A DNA stretch of 64,000 nt. It comes from Streptomyces shenzhenensis. GTDB lineage: Bacteria; Actinomycetota; Actinomycetes; Streptomycetales; Streptomycetaceae. The stretch is from the NCBI RefSeq assembly GCF_021462265.1, contig NZ_JAJONF010000006.1:186001-250000 (forward strand). The letters are read 5' to 3'. The stretch's first letter is position 1. Each line of letters begins with the position of its first letter. Under the pieces are notes generated by a model that was not told the origin of the DNA, made no database searches, and saw only the letters and a list, made by a program, of their open reading frames with translations. Positions 8,802-18,301 of the stretch are shown piece after piece. The translations under genes were made by a program, and so were the position numbers.

Positions 8802-10118
8802 TCAGACCACCTCGGGCTGGAGGGCGGGGTGGCTCTGGCCGCCCGCGGCGGGTCCGGCGAGCGTGGCCGCGCTCTGGCCCTCGCCTCCGATGCTGGTGCT
8901 GCTGCGGGTGAGCCAGCCCTGCTTGTTCATGGTGACGAAGGCGTACAGCTTGATCGGCAGCGAGATCATGATGACCACGAGGGCGGTCAGCGGCAGCAGG
9001 AATATCTCCTGCGGGTGCCTGCGCAGGTGCGAGTAGCCGCGGACGGCGCGGCCGAGGAGCAGCCAGATCAGGGTGAGGGCGATGCCGCGGGCGGTGAGGT
9101 CCAGCCGGCTGGTCAGCAGATAGCCGAGGGCCATGCCCATGGTCACCGGGGTCAGCAGGATCTGCAGCACGGTGATCTTGGTGACCAGCGGGACCCGCCA
9201 CAGCCAGCCCTTGTACAGCGCGGTCAGGTAGCAGCGGTAGGAGTTGCGGCTCCATCGGACGCGCTGCTTCACGAAGGCCCGGAAGGACGAGGGGAACATG
9301 GAGATCGCCCGCGCGGAGGACTGGTGCACGGTCTTGTAGCCCGACGCGAGGACCAGCCAGGTCAGCCTGCCGTCGTCGCCCGCCACACAGCGGCGGCCGA
9401 GGAAGAACTCGTTCTCCAGGTTCTCCAGCACGGGCAGGACCGCCGAGCGGCGGTAGGCGGCGGTACGGCCGGACAGACAGGCCACGGCACCGGCCCGGCC
9501 CATGGCCGGTACGTAGTCGTAGTACCGGAGGTTGACCAGCCAGTCGGCGATCCGGCGCCACACGCTGGTGGTGCGCTGGTAGACGTTCTGCTGGGTGCCC
9601 ACGCCGCCGACCGCGGGGTCCGCGAACGGCATCTGGACGGCGTCCAGCAGTCCCGGCTCCCAGCGGGTGTCGGAGTCCACCAGGACGAGGAGTTCGCTGG
9701 TGGCGGCCCGTATGCCGACCCCCAGCGCGGAACGCTTCCCGCGGTGCTCGAAGGCGAGCACCCGGACCCGGGGGTCCTCCACCAGCGACAGCCGGTGCAG
9801 TACCTCGTGGTCCTCCACGTCGGGGACGATGATGATCTCAGCGGGATCCTGGGCGAGCCAGGTCTCCAGACACTCCAGCAGGATCTCCGGGTCTTCCCGG
9901 TAGGCCGGGACCACCACGGAGACGCTGGTACGGAAGTCGTTGACGACCGGCTTGGCGAACCGCGAGAGCACCGCCCGGTACAGCCAGAGCACCCAGACGA
10001 ACAGTCCGGCAAGCCCCAGCGGCATCAGCTCTCGCCACGAAGTCTCCCCCACAGCCTCGACGATCCACGACCAGACCTGGTCGAAGAACTCGGACAAAGT
10101 TGCGCTCTCCCCCCACAT
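8802..10118 (-). CDS. Family 2 glycosyltransferase, hyaluronan-synthase/NodC/Alg8-like processive synthase
   Basis: A 438-aa integral membrane glycosyltransferase. Motifs in order: SVVVPAYRED (GT-A start), VDSDTRWEPG (147-156, metal and nucleotide-sugar Asp), an acceptor-site segment CLSGRTAAYRR (214-224), ENEFFLGRRCVAGDDGRLT with GDD at 247-249, and KQRVRWSRNSYR containing QxxRW (285-289), the signature of processive synthases. Helices lie at about 31-50 and then four near 311-397, so one protein can polymerise and translocate. The spacing of all five motifs resembles streptococcal HasA. First gene of the operon with two beta-helix proteins and a sugar-nucleotide dehydrogenase. The ATG at 10118 has no ribosome site, while an in-frame TTG at 10097 (residue 8) sits 9 nt after GGGGGGAG and may be the true start. 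Confidence 0.9.
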   Translation of the reverse strand: MWGESATLSEFFDQVWSWIVEAVGETSWRELMPLGLAGLFVWVLWLYRAVLSRFAKPVVNDFRTSVSVVVPAYREDPEILLECLETWLAQDPAEIIIVPDVEDHEVLHRLSLVEDPRVRVLAFEHRGKRSALGVGIRAATSELLVLVDSDTRWEPGLLDAVQMPFADPAVGGVGTQQNVYQRTTSVWRRIADWLVNLRYYDYVPAMGRAGAVACLSGRTAAYRRSAVLPVLENLENEFFLGRRCVAGDDGRLTWLVLASGYKTVHQSSARAISMFPSSFRAFVKQRVRWSRNSYRCYLTALYKGWLWRVPLVTKITVLQILLTPVTMGMALGYLLTSRLDLTARGIALTLIWLLLGRAVRGYSHLRRHPQEIFLLPLTALVVIMISLPIKLYAFVTMNKQGWLTRSSTSIGGEGQSAATLAGPAAGGQSHPALQPEVV

Positions 10119-10379
10119 GACACGACTGCCACGGCTCGAAATGAGACAGAACCGGGCACTGCTCCAGCGATGCTAGGGGCCCTTGAGTGAACGGCGATCA
10201 CACAAAGCACAAACTTCACCTACAGAGTCTTCACTCTCATCGCGCCCCAGCCGTGACAATCGGTCACACCTGTCACGGCATGGGGTGGATCTTATGAGGA
10301 AAATGTGAAGAGCGTGCACTCAGCCGATAAATGGCATGTTTCAAGACAACGAGCAACACCGCCCCGTAAGGGGCGCCCC

Positions 10380-12416
10380 TCAGCCGCCGAGTGCCGCCTT
10401 CAGCCGTTCCGGGTCGGTGGTCGGGGCGTCGCAGGTGAAGTTGCGGCACACGTACGCGGCCGCCTTCCCGCCGACGAGCGGCCGCCCCGCCAGCAACGGG
10501 AAGCCGTCGCCGTCCGGAGTTCCCGTCGCCACGACCGCACCGGGTGCGGTGCCCAGAAGTGCCGTGCGGTGCAGTGCGGCCACGCCGGCGTCCCCGGCGT
10601 CCGGTCCGACGACCGCGACCTCGCGCGGCCCGTCGAGCAGCGCCTCGGCGACGGCGAGGCCCCATCCGATGGAGCGCGGCACGCGCGGTCCGAGGGTCCC
10701 GACGATCCCCAACGCCCGTTCCGCGGCGGTGCGATGGGGTTCGGAGCCGGTGTGGGCCGCATAGCCGAGCAGGGCGCCGGCCGCGGCGGTCCAGCCGGAG
10801 GGGGTGGCGTTGTCGGTCGGGTCCTGCGGCCTGCGGATGAGCCGCTCGGCGTCGGCGGCGGTGTCGTAGAGGGCACCGGACTCCGGGCTGTCCTGGTCGG
10901 TGAAGCGGTCCAGGACATGGCCGAGGAGGAGCCCGGCGAACTCCAGCCAGACACCCTCACCGGTCACGGAGGCGAGCGCGAGGAAGCCCTCGGCGACATC
11001 GCCGTAGTCCTCCAGCACGCCCGCGTTGGCGCCGGCCCGGCCGTCCCGGCTGGTACGGGCGAGGCGCGCGTGGTCGTCGAGATGGAGCCGCACGAGGAGA
11101 TCGGCGGCGCCGACGGCGGCGTCGACCAGGTCGGGGCGGTCGAAGTAGGCGCCGGTCTCGGCGAGCGCGGCGACGGCGAGGCCGTTCCAGGCGGCGACGA
11201 CCTTGTCGTCACGGCCCGGAGCCGGGCGATCGGCCCGTGCGGCGAGCAGGCGGCGCTTGACCGAGGCGATCCGCTCGGCGTCGAACACGCCTTCCTGCTG
11301 CGGGAGCTGCAGCACGGACTGGCCCTCCTCGAAGGTGCCGTCCTCGGTGACGCCGAAGTACTGGGCGGCCAGGTCCGCGTCCTCGCCCAGGACCTCGCGG
11401 AACTGGGCGGGCGTCCACACGTAGTACGCGCCCTCCACGTGCCGGCCGCTCCCGTCGTCGCTGTCGGCGTCGAGCGCGGAGGCGAACCCGCCGTCGCCGG
11501 TGCGCAGTTCACGGACCATGAAGTCGGCCGTCTCCAGGGCGACCCGGCGGGCCAGCTCGGAGCCCGTGGCCCGCCACAGGTGCGCGTACACCCGGCAGAG
11601 CAGGGCGTTGTCGTAGAGCATCTTCTCGAAGTGCGGGACGGTCCAGTCGCGGTCGACGGAGTAGCGGGCGAAGCCGCCGCCGAGCTGGTCGTAGAGGCCG
11701 CCGCGGGCCATCCGCTCACAGGTGTCCACGGCCATCTGCAGGGCGCCCTCGGCACCGGTGCGGGCGTGGTGGCGCAGCAGGAACTCGATGACCATGGACG
11801 GCGGGAACTTGGGGGCGCCGCCGAATCCGCCGCGCTGCGGGTCGTACTCGCGGGTGAGCCCGAGCAGCGCCTGCGCGAGCTCCTGCTCGCCGGGCGGCCG
11901 GCCGCCCTGGTGCCCGAGCTCCCGCTGGGCGAGGTCGCGGACGATCTTCCCGGCGACCTCGGCGACCTCGTCGCGCCGGTCGGCCCAGGCGGCCCGGACG
12001 CCCTCCAGGACCTGCCGGAAGGAGGGCATGCCGTGGCGCGGGGCGGGCGGGAAGTAGGTGCCGAAGTAGAAGGGTTCGGCGTCGGAGGTGAGGAAGACGG
12101 TCATCGGCCAGCCGCCCTGTCCGGTGGCGGCCTGTACGGCCTCCATGTAGACGGCGTCCACGTCCGGCCGCTCCTCGCGGTCGACCTTGATGCTGACGAA
12201 GTGCTCGTTGAGGAAGTCGGCGGTGGCCTCGTCCTCGAAGGACTCGTGGGCCATGACATGGCACCAGTGGCAGGAGCTGTACCCGACGCTCAGCAGGACG
12301 GGCTTGTTCGCGGTCCGCGCCGCCTCGAAGGCTTCGGCCGACCACGGCCACCAGTCGACGGGGTTGTCGGCGTGCTGGAGGAGGTACGGGGACGTCTCAT
12401 GGGCCAGTCGGTTCAC
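10380..12416 (-). CDS. Thioredoxin-domain protein, YyaL/DUF255 (spermatogenesis-associated protein 20) family
   Basis: A 678-aa protein of the widespread YyaL/DUF255 family. Residues 1 to about 165 form a thioredoxin-like domain opening with [21 protein letters not shown] and carrying the CHWC dithiol in [18 protein letters not shown] (about 44-61). The remainder is an (alpha/alpha)6-type barrel related to AGE epimerases, with [17 protein letters not shown] and [13 protein letters not shown], both near-invariant in the family. Function is unsettled. Length is normal. GTG start at 12416, with GGGAGGG just upstream; this start overlaps the end of the ArsR-type regulator by 20 nt, suggesting cotranscription. 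Confidence 0.9.
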   Translation of the reverse strand: MNRLAHETSPYLLQHADNPVDWWPWSAEAFEAARTANKPVLLSVGYSSCHWCHVMAHESFEDEATADFLNEHFVSIKVDREERPDVDAVYMEAVQAATGQGGWPMTVFLTSDAEPFYFGTYFPPAPRHGMPSFRQVLEGVRAAWADRRDEVAEVAGKIVRDLAQRELGHQGGRPPGEQELAQALLGLTREYDPQRGGFGGAPKFPPSMVIEFLLRHHARTGAEGALQMAVDTCERMARGGLYDQLGGGFARYSVDRDWTVPHFEKMLYDNALLCRVYAHLWRATGSELARRVALETADFMVRELRTGDGGFASALDADSDDGSGRHVEGAYYVWTPAQFREVLGEDADLAAQYFGVTEDGTFEEGQSVLQLPQQEGVFDAERIASVKRRLLAARADRPAPGRDDKVVAAWNGLAVAALAETGAYFDRPDLVDAAVGAADLLVRLHLDDHARLARTSRDGRAGANAGVLEDYGDVAEGFLALASVTGEGVWLEFAGLLLGHVLDRFTDQDSPESGALYDTAADAERLIRRPQDPTDNATPSGWTAAAGALLGYAAHTGSEPHRTAAERALGIVGTLGPRVPRSIGWGLAVAEALLDGPREVAVVGPDAGDAGVAALHRTALLGTAPGAVVATGTPDGDGFPLLAGRPLVGGKAAAYVCRNFTCDAPTTDPERLKAALGG

Positions 12417-13077
12417 CCTCCCACTCTCCCACGGGGTCGGGAGCCGCGTAGAAGCGCAGATTCACCCGGCGCGCCCCCTCGGGTACGGCGTCGTCGGGGT
12501 GGCCGTAGCGGTCGACGAGCCCGTTGTAGGCGCGGACGAAGTCGTGCAGGTCGCTCTTGGTCATCCAGGTGCCGGTGCGCTGGACCTGGGCCCAGCCCTG
12601 TGGGCCCCGGTACTCCTCGTGGGCGCGGCGGAAGAGCCTGGTGTCGACCTCGATCTTCAGGAGGGCGAGGTGCTCGGCCGCCGCGTACTCCTCCGTGGTC
12701 ATCGTGGCCGGGTCGGGTGCGGTGTGGCTGAAGGGCAGGCTCCGCCACCAGCGCTCGCGGCCGCCCGACTTCTCGGGGATCTCCTCGATCAGCTTCTGCT
12801 CGGCGAGTTTTCGCAGGTGGTAGCTGGTGGTGCCGGAACTCTCGCCGAGTTCGCGGGCGAGCACCGTGGAGTTGGCCTCGCCGTGCCGGCCGAGGTAGTC
12901 GAGGATCCGGCGGCGCAGGGGATTGCCCAGGGACTTGTAGAGGGCGGTGCGCTCCAGGCTGGTCAGCTCGGCGGGTGCGGCGGGCGTCTCGGCGGAGGTG
13001 GCGGGCTCGGGGGCTCCGGCCGTGCGGGGCGTGCCGTCGGTCATGCGGCCACCGTAGCCCTGAGAACCCTGAGACAT
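12397..13077 (-). CDS. ArsR-type winged-helix transcriptional regulator
   Basis: A 226-aa protein. After a Pro/Ala-rich head, residues about 40-110 form an ArsR-like winged helix: [19 protein letters not shown], recognition helix region [18 protein letters not shown], and a wing ending with RERWWRSLP. The C-terminal half (about 115-226) contains [19 protein letters not shown] and an Arg/Trp-rich segment, as in the larger ArsR-like actinomycete regulators with a ligand domain; there are no clustered Cys for metal sensing. The ATG at 13077 is preceded by GGGGAAGG; an alternative ATG at 13044 has a weaker site. It overlaps the DUF255 gene by 20 nt. Target unknown. Confidence 0.82.
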   Translation of the reverse strand: MSQGSQGYGGRMTDGTPRTAGAPEPATSAETPAAPAELTSLERTALYKSLGNPLRRRILDYLGRHGEANSTVLARELGESSGTTSYHLRKLAEQKLIEEIPEKSGGRERWWRSLPFSHTAPDPATMTTEEYAAAEHLALLKIEVDTRLFRRAHEEYRGPQGWAQVQRTGTWMTKSDLHDFVRAYNGLVDRYGHPDDAVPEGARRVNLRFYAAPDPVGEWEGEPTGP

Positions 13078-13214
13078 CCCTGACCTTCCCCCGATGTCCG
13101 CCGAATTTCCTTTGCAGAATTTTCTCTGCGTTCTAGCGTGAAGGCAATGGGACGGGAGCCGGCCGATTCACAGGTTCCCCATCCACGGTTCCGGAACAAG
13201 GCGAGGGGGAAAAC

Positions 13215-13664
13215 GTGTTGGACCGGTTAACGGCGAGTCGGACCCGAAGGACGAAGCGGATGAGGCGGCTGAAGCGGTGGGCACTGATCCTCCTCGGATC
13301 GTCCTCCGTGCTGCTCGTGCCGTGGATGGTGGTGCTGGCGCTGACGCTGCCCACCAGTACCGAGGTGCACAACTGGTCGCTGGCCTGGATCGGGCTGGAC
13401 GTCCTGATGGCGGCGGGCTGCGCGGCGACGGCGGTGCTCGGCCTGCGGGGTGACGCCCGGGCCCGCCTCACCGCGTCCGCGACGGCCTCGGTCGCGGTCC
13501 TGGACGCCTGGTTCGACATAACGACGTCGCCGATGGGCGCGGCCCTGCTGGAAGCGCTGGCGAGCGCCGTGGCGGAGGCGGGTCTGGCGGCGGCCTGCGT
13601 GTACCTGGCCCTGTCCAAGGGGTGGGGCCGGATGACCGCCCAGCCCGGCCGAGCCGTCCGGTAG
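13215..13664 (+). CDS. Small membrane protein of unknown function
   Basis: A 149-aa protein with a strongly basic N-terminus (residues 1-22) and four hydrophobic stretches (about 24-46, 58-80, 88-103 weak, 112-135), so probably four membrane passes with both ends inside. I do not recognise a family. The GTG start at 13215 follows GAGGGGGAAAAC, a good ribosome site. Two short motifs, WMVVLALTLP and AAGCAATAVLGLRG, may help recognise homologues. It lies 129 bp before, and codirectional with, the STAND-TPR gene; both have membrane segments, so a functional link is possible but unproven. Confidence 0.7.
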   Translation: MLDRLTASRTRRTKRMRRLKRWALILLGSSSVLLVPWMVVLALTLPTSTEVHNWSLAWIGLDVLMAAGCAATAVLGLRGDARARLTASATASVAVLDAWFDITTSPMGAALLEALASAVAEAGLAAACVYLALSKGWGRMTAQPGRAVR

Positions 13665-13793
13665 CCGGGATCGCCCGGTGGCCAGGACCGCCACGGAACC
13701 CTCACCGATCGCCTGATCGTCGCCCCCTCGCCATCCCGACCCTTCACAAGGACACTTGTACACAACGGAGTTGCCGCTGGAGGGGGACGGGAC

Positions 13794-16700
13794 ATGCGGG
13801 ACGCCCATCGGGCGGAAGCCGATCGGCTGCTGGTGCGGGCCGTGGAGGAGGAGGTCCGCCGTTCGGGCGGCCGTGTCGACAGACAGGTGCTGCTGTCCCG
13901 TGCGCGCGACGGGCTGGAGGAGATGGAGCGGACGGCCGCCGAGGAGTACGCGGCCTACACCCACGCCCTCGACGAGACGGAGGCGGGCCGCCCGAGCTTC
14001 GGCCGCCGCTACGCCAAGGAGGGCGCCGGAACCCCCCTGCTGGTCGCGGCCGTCGCGGCGGTCGCCGCCACTGTCGCCGACCTCTCCCTGGGCACCGGGG
14101 CGGCCACGGCGCTCGGCGCGGGCGTGGCCGTCGGGGCGGCCGGGGCGGCCGCCACGGTCGTCAAGGTCGCCGGTTCCCATCTGCCCGCCGCGCATCACCA
14201 CGCCGGCGCGGCCGGTCAGCCCGGCGGTCCGGAGCAGTTGCGGCTGCAGTGGCTGACCGCGCTGGAGGTGCGGGGCATCCGGCCGTTCCTCGATCAGCAG
14301 CGGGTGCTCAGCGCCTCCACGGGACCGAAGAAGCAGGGCCCCGGGCTGCGCGGCGCGGACAAGAGCGCGGCGGCCCGCAGGCGCACGGTGCTGGAGCAGT
14401 CGTTCGGTCAGCTGCCCACCCCTGACGGCCCGTTCGCCGGACGACAGCAGGAGCTGGCGCGGATCCGGCAGTGGGCGCAGGCGGCCCGGGCGGCCACCGA
14501 GACCCGGCCGACGGTCGTGGTCCTGCACGGGGAGCCCGGCTCCGGCCGTACCGCCCTCGCGGTCCGGGCCACCCACGAGCTGCGGGACCTCTTCCGCGGT
14601 GCGGTCGTCGTGGATCTGCGCGGCGACGCCCAGGACGAGCCTCCGCTGACCACCCGCGACGCCCTGCTGCATCTGCTCAACCGGCTGGGCGCGCCCCGCG
14701 AGCAGCTGCTGTTCCGTGAGCGTTCCTCCGCCGACCAGCAGGTCAAGCGGCTGAGCGAGCTGTACCACCAGCACCTGACGGGTCTGCCGGTGACGATCGT
14801 GCTGGACGACGCCTCGGATCCGGAGCAGGTGCGCACCCTAGTACCGGAGCGCTCCGACAGCCTGGTCCTGGTCACCGCCCGCGACCAGCTCGACCTTCCC
14901 GCCGACCTGCCGGCCTGGGTGCACCGGCTGCCGGTCACCGCGCTGGACGCGGCGGGCGCGGAGGAACTGCTGGACGCCGCTGCCGAGGACGCGTCGGGGC
15001 CGTACGACGCGCAGTCCGCGGACCGGATCAGGGAGTTGTGCGGCGGGCTGCCGCTGGCGCTGCGAGTGGCGGGATCGTCGCTGGGCTCGCGTTCACCGCT
15101 CCAGCTGGCCACCGACCTGGGCGTGTACGGTCCGGTCGGGCCGGTGGAGCGGGTGCTGTGGCTGCGCTACACCGACCAGTCGGAGACCGGGCGCCGCATG
15201 CTGAGAAGGCTCGCGCTGGCGGGCCGGGCCTCGATGGGCGCGGCGGCCGCGGCGGCCCTGCTGGGCGCGGACGAGGCCGAGGCGACCCGCCACCTGGCCA
15301 CGCTCGCCCGGGCCGGCCTGATCGACCACGTCCGCGGCAGCCGCTACCGCCTGCACGGCCTGGTCCGCTCCTTCGCCCAGGCCCGTCTCCTGGACGAGGA
15401 GACCCCGGCCGACCGCACGGCGGCGCAGGAGCGGCTGATCGTGAACTACGCGGAGCTCGCCGACTCCGTGCTGCGCCTGGTCGACGGCAACATGTCGACC
15501 CGTTCGGACCGGTTCGGGCCGCACGGCTTCACCTCCCTCGACGAGGCGCTGCGCTGGCTGGACGACGAGTCGAGCTTCATCACGGCGGCCCTGCGGCACG
15601 CGGAGGGGGTGGACCAGACGGCCGTGCAGAATCTGCTGGGCGCACTGTGCGACTACTGCCTGCTGCGCGGCGACCTCTACCGGCTCGGTGAGATCAGCGA
15701 GCTGGCGCAGGCCGTCGACCAGGGCCTGCTGGTCCGCTCTGTGCAGTGGCGCACCGGTATCGCGGCCCGCCAGCTGGGCGAGCTGGACAAGGCCCGCACC
15801 ACCCTCGCCTCCGTCGTCGACCTGTACATGGAGGCACATCACGACGCCGGCGCGGCCCGCGCGCTGTGCTCACTCGGGATCACCCTGCACCACCAGGGCA
15901 ACCTCACCGAGGCGGCGGCCAGGCTGCAGGAGGCCCTGGACCTCCAGGCGGCCCCCGAACTGGCCACCGACCGGGCGTGGACGATGCACGCCCTGGCGGC
16001 GGTGCAGCGCGACCGCGCCCGGCTGCCGGAGGCCCTCGACCTGCTCACCGGCTCGCTCGTCCTGCACCGGGAGGGCGGTTCGGTGCACGGCGAGGCCTGG
16101 GCGCACTTCCAGCTCGGCCAGCTGGCGCTGCGCATGGGCGACGTACCGCGAGCGGAGCGTGAGCTGCGGGCCGCGCTGGACCGCTACGGCCGTACCCAGG
16201 ACGCCCGTGGCGAGGCCTGGGCGCTGACCCAGCTGGCGCGGGCCCGGCTGGTGGACGGCGACGCGTCCCCCGCGGTCGACGGACTGCGCGCGGCGGCGGC
16301 CCGGCACCGGGAGAACGAGGACGCGCGCGGCGAGGCCTGGACGGTGTACTACCTCGGGCAGGCCCTGGAGGAGGCCGGCACCCTGGACCAGGCGGTCCGC
16401 GAGCTGGAGCGCTCGCGCACGATGTTCTCCCGGATGCGGGACGTCTACGGACTGGCCTGTGCCCGCCACCACTCGGCCCGGGTCACCCGCGACCAGCGGG
16501 CGGCCCAGACCGGCTCGCTGCGCAACTCCGGCTTCGCCCGCCAGCTCCTGGTCGACGCCCGCGCCGACTTCCAGCGCATCGGCGTGGTCCACGGCGAGGC
16601 CTGGACCTGCCTGGAGCTGGCCGTCGTCGACGCCGGCAACACCCGCACCCAGCAGGCCCTGGCCCTGTGCGACGAGGCGGTCACCCTGTTCACGTCCTAC

Positions 16701-16994
16701 GGCGACCGGCGCGGCGAGGACTGGGCCCGCTTCCTGCGCTGCACCCTGCTCCCCTATGCCGCGCCCGGCGGCGTGGAGGTGGGCACCGCTGTCGCCCAGG
16801 AGGACCTGGCCCAGCTCGCCCGCGGCATCCACCCGCTGCGCGACGAGAAGCTGACCGAGTACGTCACCGCGTACGGCCTGCTCCTGGAGCGCGGGGTGCA
16901 GCTGGAGTCGGGCTGGCAGGCCTGGCGTCTGGGCATGGTGCCCAGCCGGCACTCCCGCGAGGTGATGGGAGTGCCGGTACCGGCCAGGGCGTGA
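13794..16994 (+). CDS. Membrane-associated STAND NTPase with C-terminal TPR array
   Basis: A 1,066-aa protein. Residues 1-75 are a helical Glu/Arg-rich head; 80-128 are a long Ala/Gly/Val-rich hydrophobic stretch able to form one or two membrane helices. An NB-ARC/STAND ATPase follows: Walker A GEPGSGRTAL (about 246-255), Walker B VTIVLDDASD (about 332-341), and the GLPLAL motif (about 416-421) of the winged-helix side. From about residue 540 to 1,000 there are degenerate TPR units with a recurring HGEAWA/RGEAWT hook at regular intervals of about 40 residues. STAND proteins are switches that oligomerise when the repeat domain binds a ligand; uses include transcription control, death and phage defence. 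No DNA-binding or nuclease domain is seen, so the membrane segment may be the effector. ATG with a GGAGG-rich leader. Confidence 0.82.
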   Translation: MRDAHRAEADRLLVRAVEEEVRRSGGRVDRQVLLSRARDGLEEMERTAAEEYAAYTHALDETEAGRPSFGRRYAKEGAGTPLLVAAVAAVAATVADLSLGTGAATALGAGVAVGAAGAAATVVKVAGSHLPAAHHHAGAAGQPGGPEQLRLQWLTALEVRGIRPFLDQQRVLSASTGPKKQGPGLRGADKSAAARRRTVLEQSFGQLPTPDGPFAGRQQELARIRQWAQAARAATETRPTVVVLHGEPGSGRTALAVRATHELRDLFRGAVVVDLRGDAQDEPPLTTRDALLHLLNRLGAPREQLLFRERSSADQQVKRLSELYHQHLTGLPVTIVLDDASDPEQVRTLVPERSDSLVLVTARDQLDLPADLPAWVHRLPVTALDAAGAEELLDAAAEDASGPYDAQSADRIRELCGGLPLALRVAGSSLGSRSPLQLATDLGVYGPVGPVERVLWLRYTDQSETGRRMLRRLALAGRASMGAAAAAALLGADEAEATRHLATLARAGLIDHVRGSRYRLHGLVRSFAQARLLDEETPADRTAAQERLIVNYAELADSVLRLVDGNMSTRSDRFGPHGFTSLDEALRWLDDESSFITAALRHAEGVDQTAVQNLLGALCDYCLLRGDLYRLGEISELAQAVDQGLLVRSVQWRTGIAARQLGELDKARTTLASVVDLYMEAHHDAGAARALCSLGITLHHQGNLTEAAARLQEALDLQAAPELATDRAWTMHALAAVQRDRARLPEALDLLTGSLVLHREGGSVHGEAWAHFQLGQLALRMGDVPRAERELRAALDRYGRTQDARGEAWALTQLARARLVDGDASPAVDGLRAAAARHRENEDARGEAWTVYYLGQALEEAGTLDQAVRELERSRTMFSRMRDVYGLACARHHSARVTRDQRAAQTGSLRNSGFARQLLVDARADFQRIGVVHGEAWTCLELAVVDAGNTRTQQALALCDEAVTLFTSYGDRRGEDWARFLRCTLLPYAAPGGVEVGTAVAQEDLAQLARGIHPLRDEKLTEYVTAYGLLLERGVQLESGWQAWRLGMVPSRHSREVMGVPVPARA

Positions 16995-17000
16995 CGCCGG

Positions 17001-17225
17001 TCAGCTCTTGGGTTCGGCGGCCGGCGCCTTGGAGTCCGCCCCGCTCGGGGCGGACTCCTTGAAGTCGACCTTCTGCATGTGCTTGCTCATGGACTTCATC
17101 AGGCCCCAGACCGCCACGGCCATCACCGCGAAGACGATGAAGCCGAGGACTCCGGGGGTGACCTTGTTCTCGTCGACCTCCTTGGCGAGGGGGACGAGGT
17201 GCGTCAGTGCCAGGCTTGCGCTCAT
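17001..17225 (-). CDS. Small single-pass membrane protein downstream of mca
   Basis: A 74-aa protein with one central transmembrane helix (GVLGFIVFAVMAVAVWGLM, about residues 24-42) followed by a basic/acidic tail rich in Lys, Asp and Ala. The start at 17225 is 1 nt after the mca stop; an in-frame ATG at 17234 overlapping mca is possible. The close spacing indicates an mca operon. No characterised family is recognised. Converges with the STAND gene, leaving a 6-bp gap. Confidence 0.75.
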   Translation of the reverse strand: MSASLALTHLVPLAKEVDENKVTPGVLGFIVFAVMAVAVWGLMKSMSKHMQKVDFKESAPSGADSKAPAAEPKS

Positions 17226-17226
17226 G

Positions 17227-18108
17227 TCAGGCATTGTCGCGGATGCCCGCAAAGAGGTCGTCCTCGGGGAGGGATGTATCGACGAATGACTTCGCGAGCT
17301 CGTACTCCTCGGTGGGCCAGACCTCCTTCTGGAGGTCCATCGGCACCTTGAACCAGCCGCCGTCCGGGTCGATCTGCGTGGCGTGCGCGATCAGCGCCTT
17401 GTCACGGATCTCGTAGAAGTCCGCGCACGGCACGTGCGTGGTCAGGGTGCGCTCGGCGCGCTCGAACTCGCTCCACCGCTTCAGCCAGTCCCCGTACGGT
17501 GACTCCAGGCCGCGCTCCAGCATGGCGTTGTGCAGCGCCTCGGTGCGCGGGCGGTTGAAGCCCTGGTTGTAGTACAGCTTCTGCGGCTGGAAGACCGGCC
17601 CGAACTCGGCCTCGGGGTACTTCTCGGCGTCCGCCGCGCCCTCGAACGCCACCATCGAGATCTTGTGGGTCATGATGTGGTCGGGGTGCGGGTAGCCGCC
17701 GTTCTCGTCGTAGGTGGTGATCACCTGCGGGCGGAAGGCGCGGATCCTGCGCACCAGCTCACCGGCCGCCTTGTCGACGTCCTCCAGGGCGAAGCAGCCC
17801 TCGGGCAGCGGCGGCAGCGGGTCGCCCTCGGGCAGACCGGAGTCGACGAAGCCGAGCCACTCCTGCTTGACGCCGAGGATCTCGCGGGCCTCGTCCATCT
17901 CCCTCTTGCGTACCTCGTGGATGTGTTCCTCGATGTACTTGTCGCCCTGCAGTTTGGGATTGAGGATGGAGCCGCGCTCCCCGCCCGTGCAGGTCACGAC
18001 CAGCACGTCCACCCCCTCGGACACGTACTTCGCCATGGTCGCCGCGCCCTTGCTCGACTCGTCGTCGGGGTGGGCGTGCACGGCCATCAGTCGCAACTGG
18101 TCAGTCAA
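17227..18108 (-). CDS. mca: Mycothiol S-conjugate amidase
   Basis: A 293-aa zinc hydrolase of the PIG-L/LmbE-like family that cleaves mycothiol S-conjugates to a mercapturic acid and GlcN-Ins, the actinobacterial detoxification route. Seen: metal motif HAHPDDE at residues 11-17 (Asp/Glu and His ligands plus catalytic Asp), TCTGGERGSILNP for the substrate pocket, and the third-ligand motif GGYPHPDHIMTH. The acidic C-terminus and length match Mca (about 290) rather than the shorter deacetylase MshB. TTG start at 18108, preceded at 7 nt by AAGGA. Divergent from the DUF4307 gene. The paralogue MshB cannot be wholly excluded by motif alone, but neighbours (DUF4307, greA) match the mca locus. Confidence 0.93.
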   Translation of the reverse strand: MTDQLRLMAVHAHPDDESSKGAATMAKYVSEGVDVLVVTCTGGERGSILNPKLQGDKYIEEHIHEVRKREMDEAREILGVKQEWLGFVDSGLPEGDPLPPLPEGCFALEDVDKAAGELVRRIRAFRPQVITTYDENGGYPHPDHIMTHKISMVAFEGAADAEKYPEAEFGPVFQPQKLYYNQGFNRPRTEALHNAMLERGLESPYGDWLKRWSEFERAERTLTTHVPCADFYEIRDKALIAHATQIDPDGGWFKVPMDLQKEVWPTEEYELAKSFVDTSLPEDDLFAGIRDNA

Positions 18109-18301
18109 GACTCAATCCTTGGTAAGTCGGCGCCCCGGTAGCCCGGGGGTGGTTTGAAGGAATTGTCCCGCAGGGACGTCGTTGAGGGGTGGTGGTCGGG
18201 CGGCGGGCGGGAGGCTTCTATAGTGACCGAATCGGGGGGCGAATAATTCCGGGATCCGGTTCCTCACGGGTCTCGGGGCGGTTCCTGCCAGGAGGACGAT
18301 C

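Noticed and set aside
10305..12731. 808-codon plus-strand frame opposite the YyaL-family gene
   Set aside because: Low-complexity Gly/Val/Ala translation, no ribosome site, and the opposite strand encodes a convincing family member with CHWC.
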